The notes beneath the pieces are model-generated. The model was given only the letters and a program-made list of their open reading frames with translations. It did not search any database and had not been told where the DNA came from. Positions 20,850-32,063 of a DNA stretch of 64,000 bases are shown in pieces. Location of the stretch: the NCBI GenBank assembly GCA_949130485.1, contig OX422199.1:1483902-1547901 (forward strand), given 5' to 3'. The DNA is from Agelas oroides (taxonomy: Eukaryota; Porifera; Demospongiae; Agelasida; Agelasidae). Position numbers and translations under genes: made by a program. Numbering within the stretch: position 1 is the first letter of the stretch; every line of letters starts with the position of its first letter.

Positions 20850-23752
20850 GGATCTGTGAAAGGATTGCTCAGGACCAAGGAGAAACCAAGCCACACAATT
20901 GTTCAAGATTAATGTGGGTTTCTGCCTTGATTGCCTTGGTGATTGCCTTGGCATTGATTGCAATTGGTTATTATAATTATACACCGTATGCACAGTATGT
21001 TCACAATGTCAAGCAACGCTACAAGACACACCTCCGTGATGTAGCACAATCATTTTGGTTACCAGCAAATATGCATACATTCATTCAACTCAGTCTAACA
21101 AGCCGAGATAAGCCACATGCTCCTAAGGTTGATGAAGATTCTCCTAATAAACGAATTGTCTCTGAGCAATCAATGTCTTTTGGCGATCTCCTCTCTGAGA
21201 TTGATGCTAGTCCAGGTTCCAGGATTCTTGTTGTTGGACAACCTGGAATTGGTAAAACAACTCTTCTGCAGACGATTATTCGTTCCTGGGCACATGACAA
21301 GGCTCTTTCCAGCTGTTGGATTCTACTTCATATTGTTCTACGTGATCTTGTGCCACTGCAACATGCTCCAAATCTGACAACCTTCCTTAGTTTTATGGAA
21401 ACTATCAAGCTCCCGCCTGATATTGAAACTTTTGTTTTGGACTCTGATGGCAAGGGACTATGCTTCATTGCAGATGGACTTGATGAATACTCAGCAGGTT
21501 ATGAAGATAAAACTAACATTGTATTTTCTGAATTGATTGGACCAGAACAAAAAACTAACATTAAACTTCCACAGTCCACTGTTGTGATTTCATCTCGACC
21601 AGAAGTAGCTTCACGAGTACGGCATTTGTTTGACAAACGTGTAGAAGTTCTTGGTTTTGGCAATGATCAAATAAATGAGTACATTCAAGCCAAGTATGGT
21701 GAAGACAAATCTCTTTCATCGTACTTGGATGATCATCCCCACATCAAACACACATGTTACATTCCTCTCCACTTAGCAATGTTGGTGTACCTCAAGGACT
21801 CCTTTGTTGATGATACGAATTTGCCTGAAACTGAGACAGAAATGTATGAACAGTTTATTATTCACACATTAATTCGTGATTTTTGCAAAGACCCTACATC
21901 ATCCTGCAGCTCCAAGAACACATTGCCTACTTCTCTCAATAATGTCGACGAGTTAAATTCATCACAAATTGTAAGGTTGCTCTTTCATATAGCAAACCTC
22001 TCATACAGTGGAATTCAGAAAAGACAGTCAATTTTTAAACAAAATGAAGTTGAGCCAGTTCTTCAACACACAAATAGCAGTCTTTTAGTGGTTGACAAGA
22101 TGAGTCTTCTTCATCCAACAACATATAGCTTCCCACATCTAACAATGCAAGAGTTTCTTGCAGCTTTTTATTTCAACACTTACTTGAACCAAACAGAACA
22201 GAAGAGAGTGTTAGAATATTCCAATCAGCCAATACGACGTGTTTTTTGGAAGTTTTGTTGTGGTCTGAAAAGAAATGAGAATCAAACAACTTTTCTTCAG
22301 TTTTTCAATCTGTTATATCACAATAATGAATCAAATCTTCCATATTACTGTGCTCATGAAGCACAATCAGTAATTGCTTCTCAACAACTGATCAACTTCA
22401 CTGAAGGAATTGTTGCACTTCGAATTCATTGGTATTCTTCGATGACATACTATGGTGCTGCTTCAGTTGCATTTGTTTCTGTCAGTGCTGCTGAAAACTT
22501 GCAGAAGTTAATAGTATATTCCGATGAGTATAGTCAATTTTTTCTGCACAAACTGTGTGATACTGCTACTGTTTATTCTCGACTAAGTAAAGTTGTTTTT
22601 TTCGGGATTCACCCTTCCAATATTGGATGCTTTCTACAAAAGTCACCTAACCTTGAATCACTTGTTATAAGTGGTTGGAAGTGGGACAAGTTACAATCAG
22701 AAAATGCTGCTGCTCTGGTTCTGCCTCGTTATGGAACTACACTATTAAACATCAGACATATAGATTTGAATAATTTGAAACTTGGTGACAGAGGGGTTAG
22801 AAAGCTTTCTCAACTTCTTCAAGAATCAACTTGCTTAAAAACTCTTTCACTAAGTCACAATGGTATTAGTGACAGTGGAGCATCAGCGATTGCTGACTTG
22901 ATGAAAACTCTTCCACATTTACAACATGTAAATCTTGCTCGTAACCACATAGGAGGACATGGGGCTGCTTTGCTCTGGAACCAGTCCATTCACAAATGCT
23001 GCAATTTAAGCCTGGATTATAATATCATTGGAGATGACAGACCTGATGTTTTTATTAATGCTTTGAATAGTACTGTAAAAAACAATTCTTGTCAAGTTCA
23101 AGTAAGTGTGTTTGGTAATAATTTTCTGTGCTCTGACCTAATAGATATTCTTACTATCAGCAAAATATTACCAAAAGGATCACCTATGCAAAGAACTGAT
23201 TTATGTTTGGAGATAATTGAAAAGATACTGAAAAGATCGGATTACTATACGAATACATATGTTAGTAAGAATTTCCAGTCTTGTAAGATGTGGCTGCACT
23301 GGATACTGTATGCTGTTTGCACCTTGCACGTTCTTCATTCAACTAAAAAACTACAATGGAGTTTGTTGTATTTATTTTGTTGCCTCACTATTTATATGTT
23401 GTCATCATTTGACTATCTTGTGCTGGTAAAACATTTCAATTTCACTCTGTCAGTTCTGTGGTGTTGGATAGTGGTGGGTAGACTTATTTTCTGTGTCTCA
23501 CTCAAACTTCTCTCCAAACCATGGGGCTGGGTTCTTATCATTGCAGTAGTGGTGAAATTATACTTCACTGACTTCAAACTCATTGATCATCAATTATTTG
23601 CTTTTTTGTATATTCTGTTGATTTTAGGGTATATTCTCTTTGATTTAGGACTGTTCCCACTTTGGTACTATGTAGGTATTTGCTGCTCTAAGTTTTATGA
23701 TAGACTTTGGTCCTATCTTGCTTATGAATTTGAAATTGGTTTGCATTGTTAG
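20850..23752 (+). CDS. NLR-B terminal exon: TM, NACHT, LRR, poly-TM
   Basis: Phase-1 acceptor TGCATGCAG|GG at 20850 and stop at 23750-23752, about 967 residues. Order: GICERIAQDQGE leader, hydrophobic helix (VSALIALVIALALIAIGYY), NACHT (GQPGIGKTT, LCFIADGLDEYS, ISSRPE), winged-helix SFPHLTMQEFLAAFYF, one 56-residue LRR doublet, and about five hydrophobic segments ending in YLAYEFEIGLHC. The frame is intact throughout. No CARD or Death exon is visible between the PNP1 stop (19310) and this exon. Either the first exon is unrecognised, or upstream phase-1 exons of PNP1 are spliced to it, or translation starts at an ATG just upstream (20828). Confidence 0.88.
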
Positions 23753-24390
23753 GTATTATTAATTCTTGTATGTATTATTCAGTGGTGCTATCACCTCTTT
23801 GCAGCTCCATACCACTGCAGCTAAGTGTGTGACCATGCATGCTGATTTGCAAAATATTTACTGGGAGACTGATGAAGTCTATTACTGAAATATCAGCATG
23901 GGGAGGACTGTCATAGCTGTACGTTATAGCCTTGATCCCACCACTCACCATCCATAGCTATACATTGTAAATACCAAGTCATGCCAAAGTACTGGAAATT
24001 GCCTGAATTGCAATAAAACATGCATGCACACCCTATGAATGTATGGTCAGAAATTTGAAAATCTTACATTTTAGCAGCTCCTAAAGTAGCCTCCCTTGCC
24101 CAGCTTGCCGTCGCTTGCAGTACGATAAAGCGCCCATGTACGTATTGCCACGTACTGCACCATACTTACATACAACTTAATAATGTTGTGGTACACAGCA
24201 GTCAGTTTCCAACACATATTTTTGTGGGCATACATTATTGGTTTTTACACACAGAAATACTGAAAGTACATACAAATAGAAATGTTAGAAAGTTTGTCGA
24301 CATCGATCAGGTCAGTGAAGAAATTTACTGCAAACATAAACAGCGTAGGTGAATTATTGTGTACATTAAACATAATAATTATGTGTAACA
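23753..24390. other. 3' flank of NLR-B
   Basis: Matches flanks of NLR-C (37920 on) and NLR-D. The end (24180-24390) is the same sequence that precedes the TFIIS blocks at 38560-38780 and 52370-52560. No gene seen. Confidence 0.5.
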
Positions 24391-24656
24391 GTCATTTCCT
24401 GGGAGGAAAGTGAGTACACCAGGTGCAATTCAATGAACAACACCTCCCTTATCTAGGCTATAGCAAGAACACACAACAAATGGATGGAGACAGAAATCTC
24501 TAACTGCACAAAATTTACCACCAGTGCAGAATATGTATTGCACATAGTTTGTTGGTTTTGCATATGAGTCTGTCCAGTTAGTACCTAGCACCTTTAACCA
24601 ATATGACATCATGCACATAATCAAACATAATTATACATAAATATCCCCCCCCCCCC

Positions 24657-24679
24657 ACACACACACACACACACACACA

Positions 24680-24718
<39 letters not shown>
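24657..24718. repeat. (CA)n array forming a TFIIS splice donor
   Basis: On the - strand the exon ends GAG and continues directly as (GT)n, so the donor GT is the first repeat unit. Preceded by a C-run. Confidence 0.95.
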
Positions 24719-24720
<2 letters not shown>

Positions 24721-25182
24721 CTGTTGTCATGACGGCAATCTGTGAGGGGGTGATGGCACCAGAAATGACGTTCTGTCTCAGGCTGGGGTTGCAGAGGTCA
24801 CCAAGGTTAGCCACTCGGCTCCTCACCTTCATCTTATACTTGTTACCAGTGTCTCTAAACTCCGAGAAGATCAGTTAACATCAGTTAAGAAAAATGGTGT
24901 CCAAAAGGACAGAGACAATTGACCTGACTCTCAGTAAACTCTCTTGTACATAAAGAAGCTAGATACTGTACACAGGTAGTGTCTCTTCGCGTTGCTGTCT
25001 TGCTCATTTTAATACAAACATTGGTACATGTAGGATTACATGAAGTCTGGTAGGGTCAGAGGCAGGGAATCTCGGAGTTACCCAAACACATGTCCTCACA
25101 GACTGATGTGTTCCCATGATGTAAAGGATGTTCTTCTATTGTAGCTGAGGTTGTGAAATTTAATGTCTTCCTCTATACTAAC

Positions 25183-25184
25183 TG

Positions 25185-25217
<33 letters not shown>

Positions 25218-25270
25218 TGGTGAAGATGTGAAAATGTGTGTGTGTGTGGGGGGGGGGGGGGGGGGGGGGG
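25183..25270. repeat. (GT)n followed by a G-run
   Basis: GT array interrupted once, then more than 20 consecutive G. It abuts the acceptor of the TFIIS SIEED exon on the - strand. Confidence 0.93.
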
Positions 25271-25416
25271 AATAGAGAGATAAACCAAGCTTTAATGTCA
25301 ACGGAGGTTTTGAATTTGCTGCACAAAAAAGAAAGCATGTTACCATGGAAACTCAAGGTAATACACCTCATCCAAATCTATCACGATACTAAGTCCAGTC
25401 GTGGACCACCTGATTA

Positions 25417-25497
25417 GCCTCGTTCCCAGTCCATACCAAAATCAATTTTTCTCCACGACTGCAAAATATAATCTTGGGGTGGTCTGGGAACGAGGCT
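25417..25497. repeat. TAGCCTCGTTCCCAG hairpin
   Basis: Left arm TAGCCTCGTTCCCAG and right arm CTGGGAACGAGGCTA with a short AT-rich interior; the same element occurs at 41241-41327. Confidence 0.8.
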
Positions 25498-26372
25498 ACC
25501 ACCTGATGGTGTCTGGGAATAGCCTCGTTCTAGCAACCAAATCTATGATACCAGTGTACACCTGTAGCCTCCCACACGTCCTACAATGAATGGAGACAGT
25601 ATGCTGTACTGCAAGCAACAGAGCTTGGGAATGAGACTAAGATCAAGATCAATTTAAGGGCTAGCACTTCCTGCCTAGAGTAGCATTCTGATTGGTCAAA
25701 TACGAGTATGTACATTATATCACATACTTTCATTAAATCCTTTCTTTAGTGCCTTGATAATGAGGTCACGACATCGGCCTCTGACATCACTTCCTGTGGA
25801 GGACACACGTGCGCTGCCGTCTATCGTTGGAGCAAAACAAAGTACCGTGTCCAAACTGGGCATTTGTGATGAACTAGACTCTTGTGATGACGGGAGCTTC
25901 CTCCGTTAGGTAATGATGTAATGGTACTATGCGTGTGTGTGTGGATGTGTGTGGGCATGTGTGTGTGTGGATGTTTTTGGGTGTACATAGTCTCGTCCCC
26001 AGACCCCACCCTCTCACGAGGAGAAACGGTCTGGTGAACCAAGTCAAATTCCTTGGGCTAGTGCACGCTTTTGCAACAATGTAACCTAGCAACGATCAAA
26101 ACATTTTGCGGCCAACCTGCTCAAAAAAGGTACGGATACACAAATGGAGATGAACAAATTTTACTGTTGTAAGTGAAGTGCTACGTAATAATTACCGATC
26201 TCGAAATCTCATTGGGTAATAAGCCCACTTTTGGGTAATAAGCCCAAGAAATTCGACTTCGTTCACCAGACCATTTCTCGCCGGGAGGCGTGCGTGGGTG
26301 GGGCATGAGACTAGGGTGTACTGTCCACTCATTGCAATCACATGACATCAGATGACATCCCTCACCCCTCAC

Positions 26373-26444
26373 CTTCCACCTGTTCCCACACTCATTGTAG
26401 TAGACAAAGGTCGTCATGTGCTCATCCATACTCCTGGTTTGAGC
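26373..26444 (-). pseudogene. Isolated TFIIS zinc-ribbon exon with a lost ligand
   Basis: On the - strand reads AQTRSMDEHMTTFVYYNECG, then NRWK. Compared with the intact exon ([16 protein letters not shown]) the first Cys of the CNEC pair is Tyr and the Pro after DE is His, so the zinc site lacks one ligand. It lies in front of PNP2 exon 1, just as the fragment at 14608-14660 lies in front of PNP1 exon 1, so it travelled with the PNP block. Confidence 0.85.
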
Positions 26445-26706
26445 CTGCAGCACAGAAGGAACACTTCCATGTGCAATTATGGCCACACAAAACCTATGTA
26501 GGATTATCATTGTGGGAATCCTCACCTACCTCTCAGCTCACCTTGAGGCAAGACAGCTCATTACACACAGAGACATGCACACATTTCCTCTCTCAATCTG
26601 CAGATTTACTGCTCACTTACCACCATGGCAGGCATGTGTGTGACCAATGTGCATGTGACCAAGGGGCTTCCCCCTGGTCCTCCCACGTTTTGAGTTCGGT
26701 TACAAA

Positions 26707-26839
26707 ATGGATCGTCCTAAGCCACACGAACCTAGTCTCGCGGACCCGCTTTTCATGTGAGAGTCTGGCTCCGCGAGAGAGGGCGAATGCGAGTCATCCG
26801 ACACTGGAAGAGTCGAGACGAAGTCAGCTCTTGGCTCCG
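26707..26839 (+). pseudogene. PNP2 exon 1, interrupted
   Basis: Same position, ATG context and donor (GGCTCCG|GTTAGT) as PNP1 exon 1. About 47 bp related to the TAGTCTCG foldback (26735-26782) replaces the middle of the exon and brings a stop in frame: MDRPKPHEPSLADPLFM then TGA. Unless another start is used, PNP2 cannot be translated from here. Confidence 0.7.
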
Positions 26840-27689
26840 GTTAGTTATTACTTACTTGCCAATAATGCAATGTAATGGGACAGGAAACCTAGTTAGTTAT
26901 TACAAAATTGCCAATTCAGGAAACTCATGAAACTTACACTGCCTCGTTCCCAGGCCTTTAGGCCTGAGCCTATTATGCTCAAGATTGGACCTATTTTTCT
27001 TTCTGGAAATTCCTAACAATTTATCCAATTATTCCCACAACATCACCCTATTAAGTATATCCATGCATCATGCATAGAAAATGACACACGAATGACATCA
27101 CACATACAGTCCAGAGGGAGTTAACGGTTTAAATATTGTACGCGACTACTCCGACGACTTTGGGGGACGCAAACGGTTCAGAAGGCTGCTTGCGGTAGCA
27201 GAACTGCTTGAACTCTGCGCTCCAGACTCTTCATCTGACTCCACGAGTTCAACAGGTGACGACTCCTCCCCGCTGAATTCACCAGTTTCCGCCATGTATT
27301 CCCAATTATTCCTGTATTATGCTCGGTGACAGGAAGTCCCTATTATTCTTAAAATTATGCCCGCATAATAAGCGCAGGCCTACAGGCCTTGGAACGAATG
27401 TGCTGCTGTTAACAAAATCCAAAATGCCAAAGCATTCATCAAGTGTAGTACAGGATAATTTATACTAGATATCACAAACCTCACTAGACTGAACAGGTCT
27501 TCACTCATCTTGATTGGGATTAGGCCACTATTTGTTGCATATTCGTTTCTCATCAAGTGGTTGATCAGAACAATGAAACTACTTTGACTAGCCTTTTAAC
27601 ATTATTCGTCCGCCATGAAGAAGTTTGGCTCCTGGACTTGTACGGCCATGCTCTTTGAAAAACAGCTAAAAGTTACCTCATTCCCATAT
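26840..27689. other. PNP2 intron 1, first part
   Basis: Starts like PNP1 intron 1. Contains foldback arms with AGGCCTTTAGGCCTGAGCC near 26952 and a partner near 27376-27390 (GCAGGCCTACAGGCCTTGG). No gene seen. Confidence 0.45.
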
Positions 27690-27830
27690 AACAATGAATC
27701 GCTTACCCTCCAGCATGTTTTGGCAGCATCTGGAGGGTAAGCGATCTGATGTGAGGTAACATAGCTGTTTTGCAGCATCTGGAGGGTAAGCGATCTGATG
27801 TGAGGTAACATAGCTGTTTTGCAGCACACT
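27690..27830. repeat. Tandem and inverted repeat of about 49 bp
   Basis: Two direct copies containing GCAGCATCTGGAGGGTAAGC and GATCTGATGTGAGGTAAC, preceded by one inverted copy (27695-27720). Confidence 0.85.
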
Positions 27831-27913
27831 CAGTAGTTTCAAACCATGATGTAAGCAGCAATATCGAAACATACATAGAGCATGAGATTGACAATAGCTA
27901 ATGTCAGTATATT

Positions 27914-28320
27914 CACTGTAACAAATTGTAGGTTGGTTTAACCCAAGAAACACCATCTCAGTTGCAGTCTGGATTCATCCAGGTCCATGCAGTGGCCCAC
28001 CTCTTTTGTCATGCTTTTGCCATGGTTTTGCCATGGTTTAGGGTTACACCCTTTGTCCAGTCAAGGTTTCTAACAAAAACGTTGCAAATGAAATACTTCT
28101 GCCAAAGAGGGGGTAGAACTCAGGCTATATTCATGTATTATTGGATGAACTCTGAAATATTCATGCACAATAGGATAACCTTTGGGCAGTATTTATGTAC
28201 TTTTACACAAGTATTCATCCCTTATTGGAACTTTGAGAACACTAGGGCTGTAACCCTACATTGTGGTAAAAGTGGGAGGTGGTATGGGCCAAGGTCCTGC
28301 AACTGAGGTGACCCATCATG
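27914..28320. mobile_element. Diverged copy of the CACTGTAAAA MITE
   Basis: The left end CACTGTAACAAATTGTAGG and the interior (GTTTAACCCAAGAAACACC, TGCAACTGAGGTGACCCATC) match the MITE at 9697-10160. The right terminal repeat is missing. Confidence 0.8.
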
Positions 28321-28895
28321 GTTTTGGTAGGAGTTGTGTGCTTGCAAAAACAGGTACCAGATATATTAACTCATATAATCTGCTATTTGACTTCATTTAG
28401 GTACCGTTAAATCAGCCATTTTGCTCTTTTCAAGAATACACTTGTAAATCTATTTTTACTCTAACATTGCTATTTTGGTACAGCTAGGTTGTGCATTATT
28501 ATAGAAACGATTCCTTCATGTGCTACAGTTAACTGTGATGAGTATCACCATAGTGCAAAGCTATACCACAAGTTTTGTTGCTGTCTGTATTGTTACGAGT
28601 GTGCATTGTCATTGGGTTCCATTGTAGTTATTATACGCGCCACTTTATGTTAATACAGTCCTTGAGATACCACAAGGCTGCCTAATTTTGGTCCAGCCAA
28701 ACCACATATCACGACACGTTCCCCTTCCTGAAGTCAAAGCTAGGTCACATTCAAATACTGAACTCTGAACTACAGGAGAGTATACATGTCATCACCTCTC
28801 CATGGTAACCGGTTTCCTGTTAGTTTTTATTAGTCTGGAACTTGAAGATGGGCGGAGCCTAATTAACAGTTCTTGCATATTGTTTGTACCTTCAG

Positions 28896-29093
28896 GTAGT
28901 ACACCTGAACAGCCACAGCCATACCACCCACCACATCAGCCTGGGCCATCGTCTATACCTACCTACACCTCTGTGGGTGACAGCTCCTGTCTACTTCCCC
29001 CAATGGCTGAACGACCTGAAACAGACACCTTACAATCCCAGCATCCCTTGGAACACACCATGCAAATATCTGACTCCCAACAACCAACACCAG
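28896..29093 (+). CDS. PNP2 exon 2 (proline-rich linker)
   Basis: Acceptor TACCTTCAG|GT, 66 codons, donor ACACCAG|GTACAC; phase 1 at both ends. Same Pro/Gln-rich sequence as PNP1 exon 2 (GSTPEQPQPYHPPHQPGP) with three extra codons and a few replacements. Frame and splice sites are kept, so the exon itself is sound even though exon 1 is damaged. Confidence 0.65.
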
Positions 29094-29216
29094 GTACACA
29101 GTTATTACTCAGTGCAGTAGTTAGTCTTGTGCACCGACCTCTCGCAAGTGCGAGGGGTCTGGGCACGAGAAAGAAACGTTGCTCAGAGCACCAGATCCTC
29201 TCACAAGTGCGCAAAA

Positions 29217-29359
29217 GAGTGTCCCCCTTGTGTCCAGTGGGAGCAGCTCTGTGGGACACTCTGGAAGCCAACAAGGAAGGGGAAGGGGGAGGGGCAGGGG
29301 GAGAGGCAAGAGTCCCATCACACCAACTGGAGCAGCCAAACCAGGTCTCAACTCTAAAG
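29217..29359 (+). pseudogene. PNP2 exon 3, acceptor lost
   Basis: The Ser-rich and GR-repeat sequence of PNP1 exon 3 is present with its donor (CTAAAG|GTACAT), but about 440 bp holding the intron end and the first codons are deleted relative to PNP1 (17062-17500), which removes the acceptor CCTTCTCAG. As the exon is phase 1-1, skipping it would keep the frame. Confidence 0.55.
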
Positions 29360-30008
29360 GTACATTGTAGTGTATGGAACACTGTTGAAAATAACTTACT
29401 CCACTGCATGGATGAATTTCTCACACCATGTATCTATTAGTAGCCCTATTCCAGCTGTCCAATTTTTGATTGCTTGCAGTGTGCAAAAGCAGAAGGGGAA
29501 GGCCAGGGGCGGATCCAGGATTATCAAAAAGGGGGGGCTGGTACATTGTGATGGAACATGCTTAGGCGGACCAATATTGCGCCGGATGGGTGGGGGGGGG
29601 CTCTGGAAACACTATTTTTGAGCTTGGACCCTCATCAAAATGGCACTCGATCGTCGACGAGTCGTCATGAAACTGTACTGGCATATAGCTACTCAAATTT
29701 CAATGAGATATTCGGTGACTCCAAGTACATGTAACACACTTCTAATACTTTCGTTCACTATCACTGGCAATATAAAATATGCACCGCGCAACCTGGGCAA
29801 ACTCTAAAGAGGTGGGGGGTGCTGGAGCCCCCCCTAGCCCCCCCCTCCCGGATCTGCCCTTGAAGGCCCGGTACATTTTATCATGGGATGTCAATCTAGG
29901 CAGAGGAGAGAGCAAGCAGAAAACTGGAGGTGCCTTGTTGAGTATTGTATAACCTATTCTAGGTTGGTAACATTTCGTGTGCTTCAACTTTCTCACACGC
30001 ACACACGC

Positions 30009-30122
<114 letters not shown>

Positions 30123-30126
30123 TCAG

Positions 30127-31022
30127 AGGAAGAACCACTGTATGACAATGATGCATACAGGAATGAGATATTCAAAAAGTGTGACCCAATACGATGCACG
30201 AACAGTGATGAGCACCAAGCCATCAAGAAGTTTGCAAAGGAAGTCACAATTGTCATCCTATCTTGCAACAAAAATGAATACTATGCATCTCTTGAGCTGA
30301 TGAAGGCTCCAGAAATCACGAAGCCTGATGGTCAGCAGTTGTTTGAAAGAGCTGTTCGATTTCCAAATGAGCATAACATGATAATTGCCGCTGGCATGTT
30401 TGCTGGACACAAAGCTGCCATCGCATTTACAGAACAAGGAGTATCCTGTGAAAGAGATATACGAAAGGTTCTTAGCTGGTTCCCGAACACCAAGACTCTC
30501 CTCGGAGTGGGTGTGGCCTATGGCATGAACAAAGATGTAACTAAATTTTGTGACGTTCTTGTTGCATCGCAGATTGTTGACTATGGTGATAGGCCAAGAG
30601 TTGAGCATGGGGGATTTTATCAGCGTGGTGCCATTGTTCCTACAAAGACTACCCTGAGGAACATATTCTGCAAAGATGACACAGGGTGGGAGTTTTCATG
30701 CACGAAAACCGATCGGAAAGCCAAAGTTGTTGTTGGTCGATTGGCTAGTGGCTCATTTCTCCTTGATGATGCTGGTGTCAAGAAGAGTATCCAGGAACAA
30801 TTCAAAGATGCCAAGGGAGGTGAAATGGAAGGGTGGATCCTGTATACCCATATTGTGAAAGAGTATCCCAATTTAGAGGTGATTATCATCAAGGGGGTGT
30901 CCGATTACGGTGATGGAAGCAAAGATGGGCGATGGCAGCTCACTGCGGCAATGGCTGCTGCAAGCTACGCCCACTTCCAGTTAGGGCGCTGCACCCCTTT
31001 CGATGGTATGAGGACTGTCTAA
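30127..31022 (+). CDS. PNP2 exon 4: nucleoside-phosphorylase-like domain
   Basis: Phase-1 terminal exon of exactly the same length as PNP1 exon 4 (896 bases), stop at 31020-31022. All superfamily marks are kept: LLGVGVAYGM, GGEMEGWILY, IKGVSDYGDGSKDGRWQLTA. Differences are a dozen or so scattered replacements, for example NW to SW before FPNTK and HIAEDYP to HIVKEYP. The domain is open and looks constrained, but expression as a full protein is doubtful because exon 1 carries a stop and exon 3 lost its acceptor; use of another 5' exon is possible. Confidence 0.8.
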
Positions 31023-31311
31023 TTTTGTGTTAGATTTGCATAAGTATGAACTATTGTCTGTACTTGCTATCACGTCCCCTCTGTGTTCTAAAAGTAGGGA
31101 GGTGACTTTTACATTTCAACTATACACCCCACAGAGCTGCTGATTCAACAGAAAGTCAACAGTACATGTGTTCATGGCAAAATTAAGTTCTCTTGCTCCC
31201 CCTCTGCAGTACATGACTAAAGACCTTGCTGTTCTTCTGAACAGCTATAGTCCTCTTGCTCCCCCTCTGCGGTACATGACTAAAGACCTGGCTGTTCTTC
31301 TGAATACCGTA
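31023..31311. other. 3' flank of PNP2 with a repeated 60-bp block
   Basis: A block containing CTCTTGCTCCCCCTCTGC and ACATGACTAAAGACC occurs at about 31190-31250, 31255-31305 and 32073-32130. PNP1 has it once (19476-19535). Confidence 0.75.
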
Positions 31312-31696
31312 TAGAGCGGCTGCAAGGGGTGTGGCCTAAAATTATTCCTGTTGCTATGGAGATGCCAATTTTTTATGGCAATTTTTGTAGCCTAAATTAC
31401 CCAAATCTGAAAGATGAAAGTCTTGGACCTTATGGTTGATTTTATAAAAATGTCCAAAGTTTGGTCCTTATGTATGGAGTTCTATGGCGCATGGCAACTT
31501 CCATGCGCCATAGAACTCCATACATAAGGACCGAACTTTGGACATTTTTATAAAATCAATGGTAAGTCTCAAAATGTCCATACTGCAGATTTGTGTTACT
31601 TGGGCTTCCAAGATTACCTTTAAAAATTTGCAGCTCTGTAGCATCAAAATTAAGGGAAGCCACGCCCCCTGTGACGTCACATGCAGCCGCTCTATA
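31312..31696. mobile_element. Foldback element with TATAGAGCGGCTGCA ends
   Basis: The left end TATAGAGCGGCTGCA and the right end TGCAGCCGCTCTATA are complementary. Inside is a long near-perfect hairpin at about 31451-31544 (arms AACTCCATACATAAGGACC and complement). Confidence 0.88.
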
Positions 31697-32063
31697 GCGG
31701 GAAATTTTCGCGAGGTCCAAATTTTCGCGATTTTCGCGACCCACGACCAAAACAAGAACCGCGAAATATGAACCGGGAAAATTTGAACACATGAACTTTT
31801 GAACTCGTGGAAATTTTCATACGTGTGTTTTATGCGCTAGCTCGCTCGATCTGACGATGGCACTGTAGCGCTATTTCAAACAGGTAGACGACGTCCCACC
31901 CTCTCCCACGGGACATCTTTCGTCCTCCGTTAGACCGGCGACGATAAAGGGGCGTGGCAATAGCTCGCGCTAAACGCGAAAATTAAAACCGCGAAAATTT
32001 CCTCTGGAAGGGAAACGGGATTTTCGCGAAAATTTGGACCAGCGAAAATTTCCCGCTATACGG
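31692..32063. mobile_element. Foldback element with TATAGCGGGAAATTTTCGC ends
   Basis: The left end TATAGCGGGAAATTTTCGCG is complementary to the right end CGAAAATTTCCCGCTATA, and the interior is rich in TTTTCGCG motifs. It directly joins the previous element, so two elements are nested or adjacent. PNP1's flank lacks both, giving an empty site. Confidence 0.88.

Larger units (their letters stand above)
24391..25930 (-). pseudogene. TFIIS copy T2, partial
   Basis: Exon pieces on the - strand. 24391-24398 is only the edge of the zinc-ribbon-proximal exon (the rest is deleted). 24719-24859 is a complete central-domain exon encoding GNKYKMKVRSRVANLG and SLRQNVISGAITPSQ, with Arg to Cys in DLCNP. 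25082-25181 is the SIEED exon, 4 bp shorter than in the intact copy and so out of frame. 25728-about 25930 is a truncated linker exon with VRDRCRDLIIKALKKG. The N-domain exons and zinc ribbon are absent from this run, so no functional TFIIS is possible. Confidence 0.85.

Noticed and set aside
28802-29440. Single 212-residue ORF across PNP2 exons 2-3
   Set aside because: It reads through the clear donor at 29093 and the intron; the sister gene shows two separate exons.
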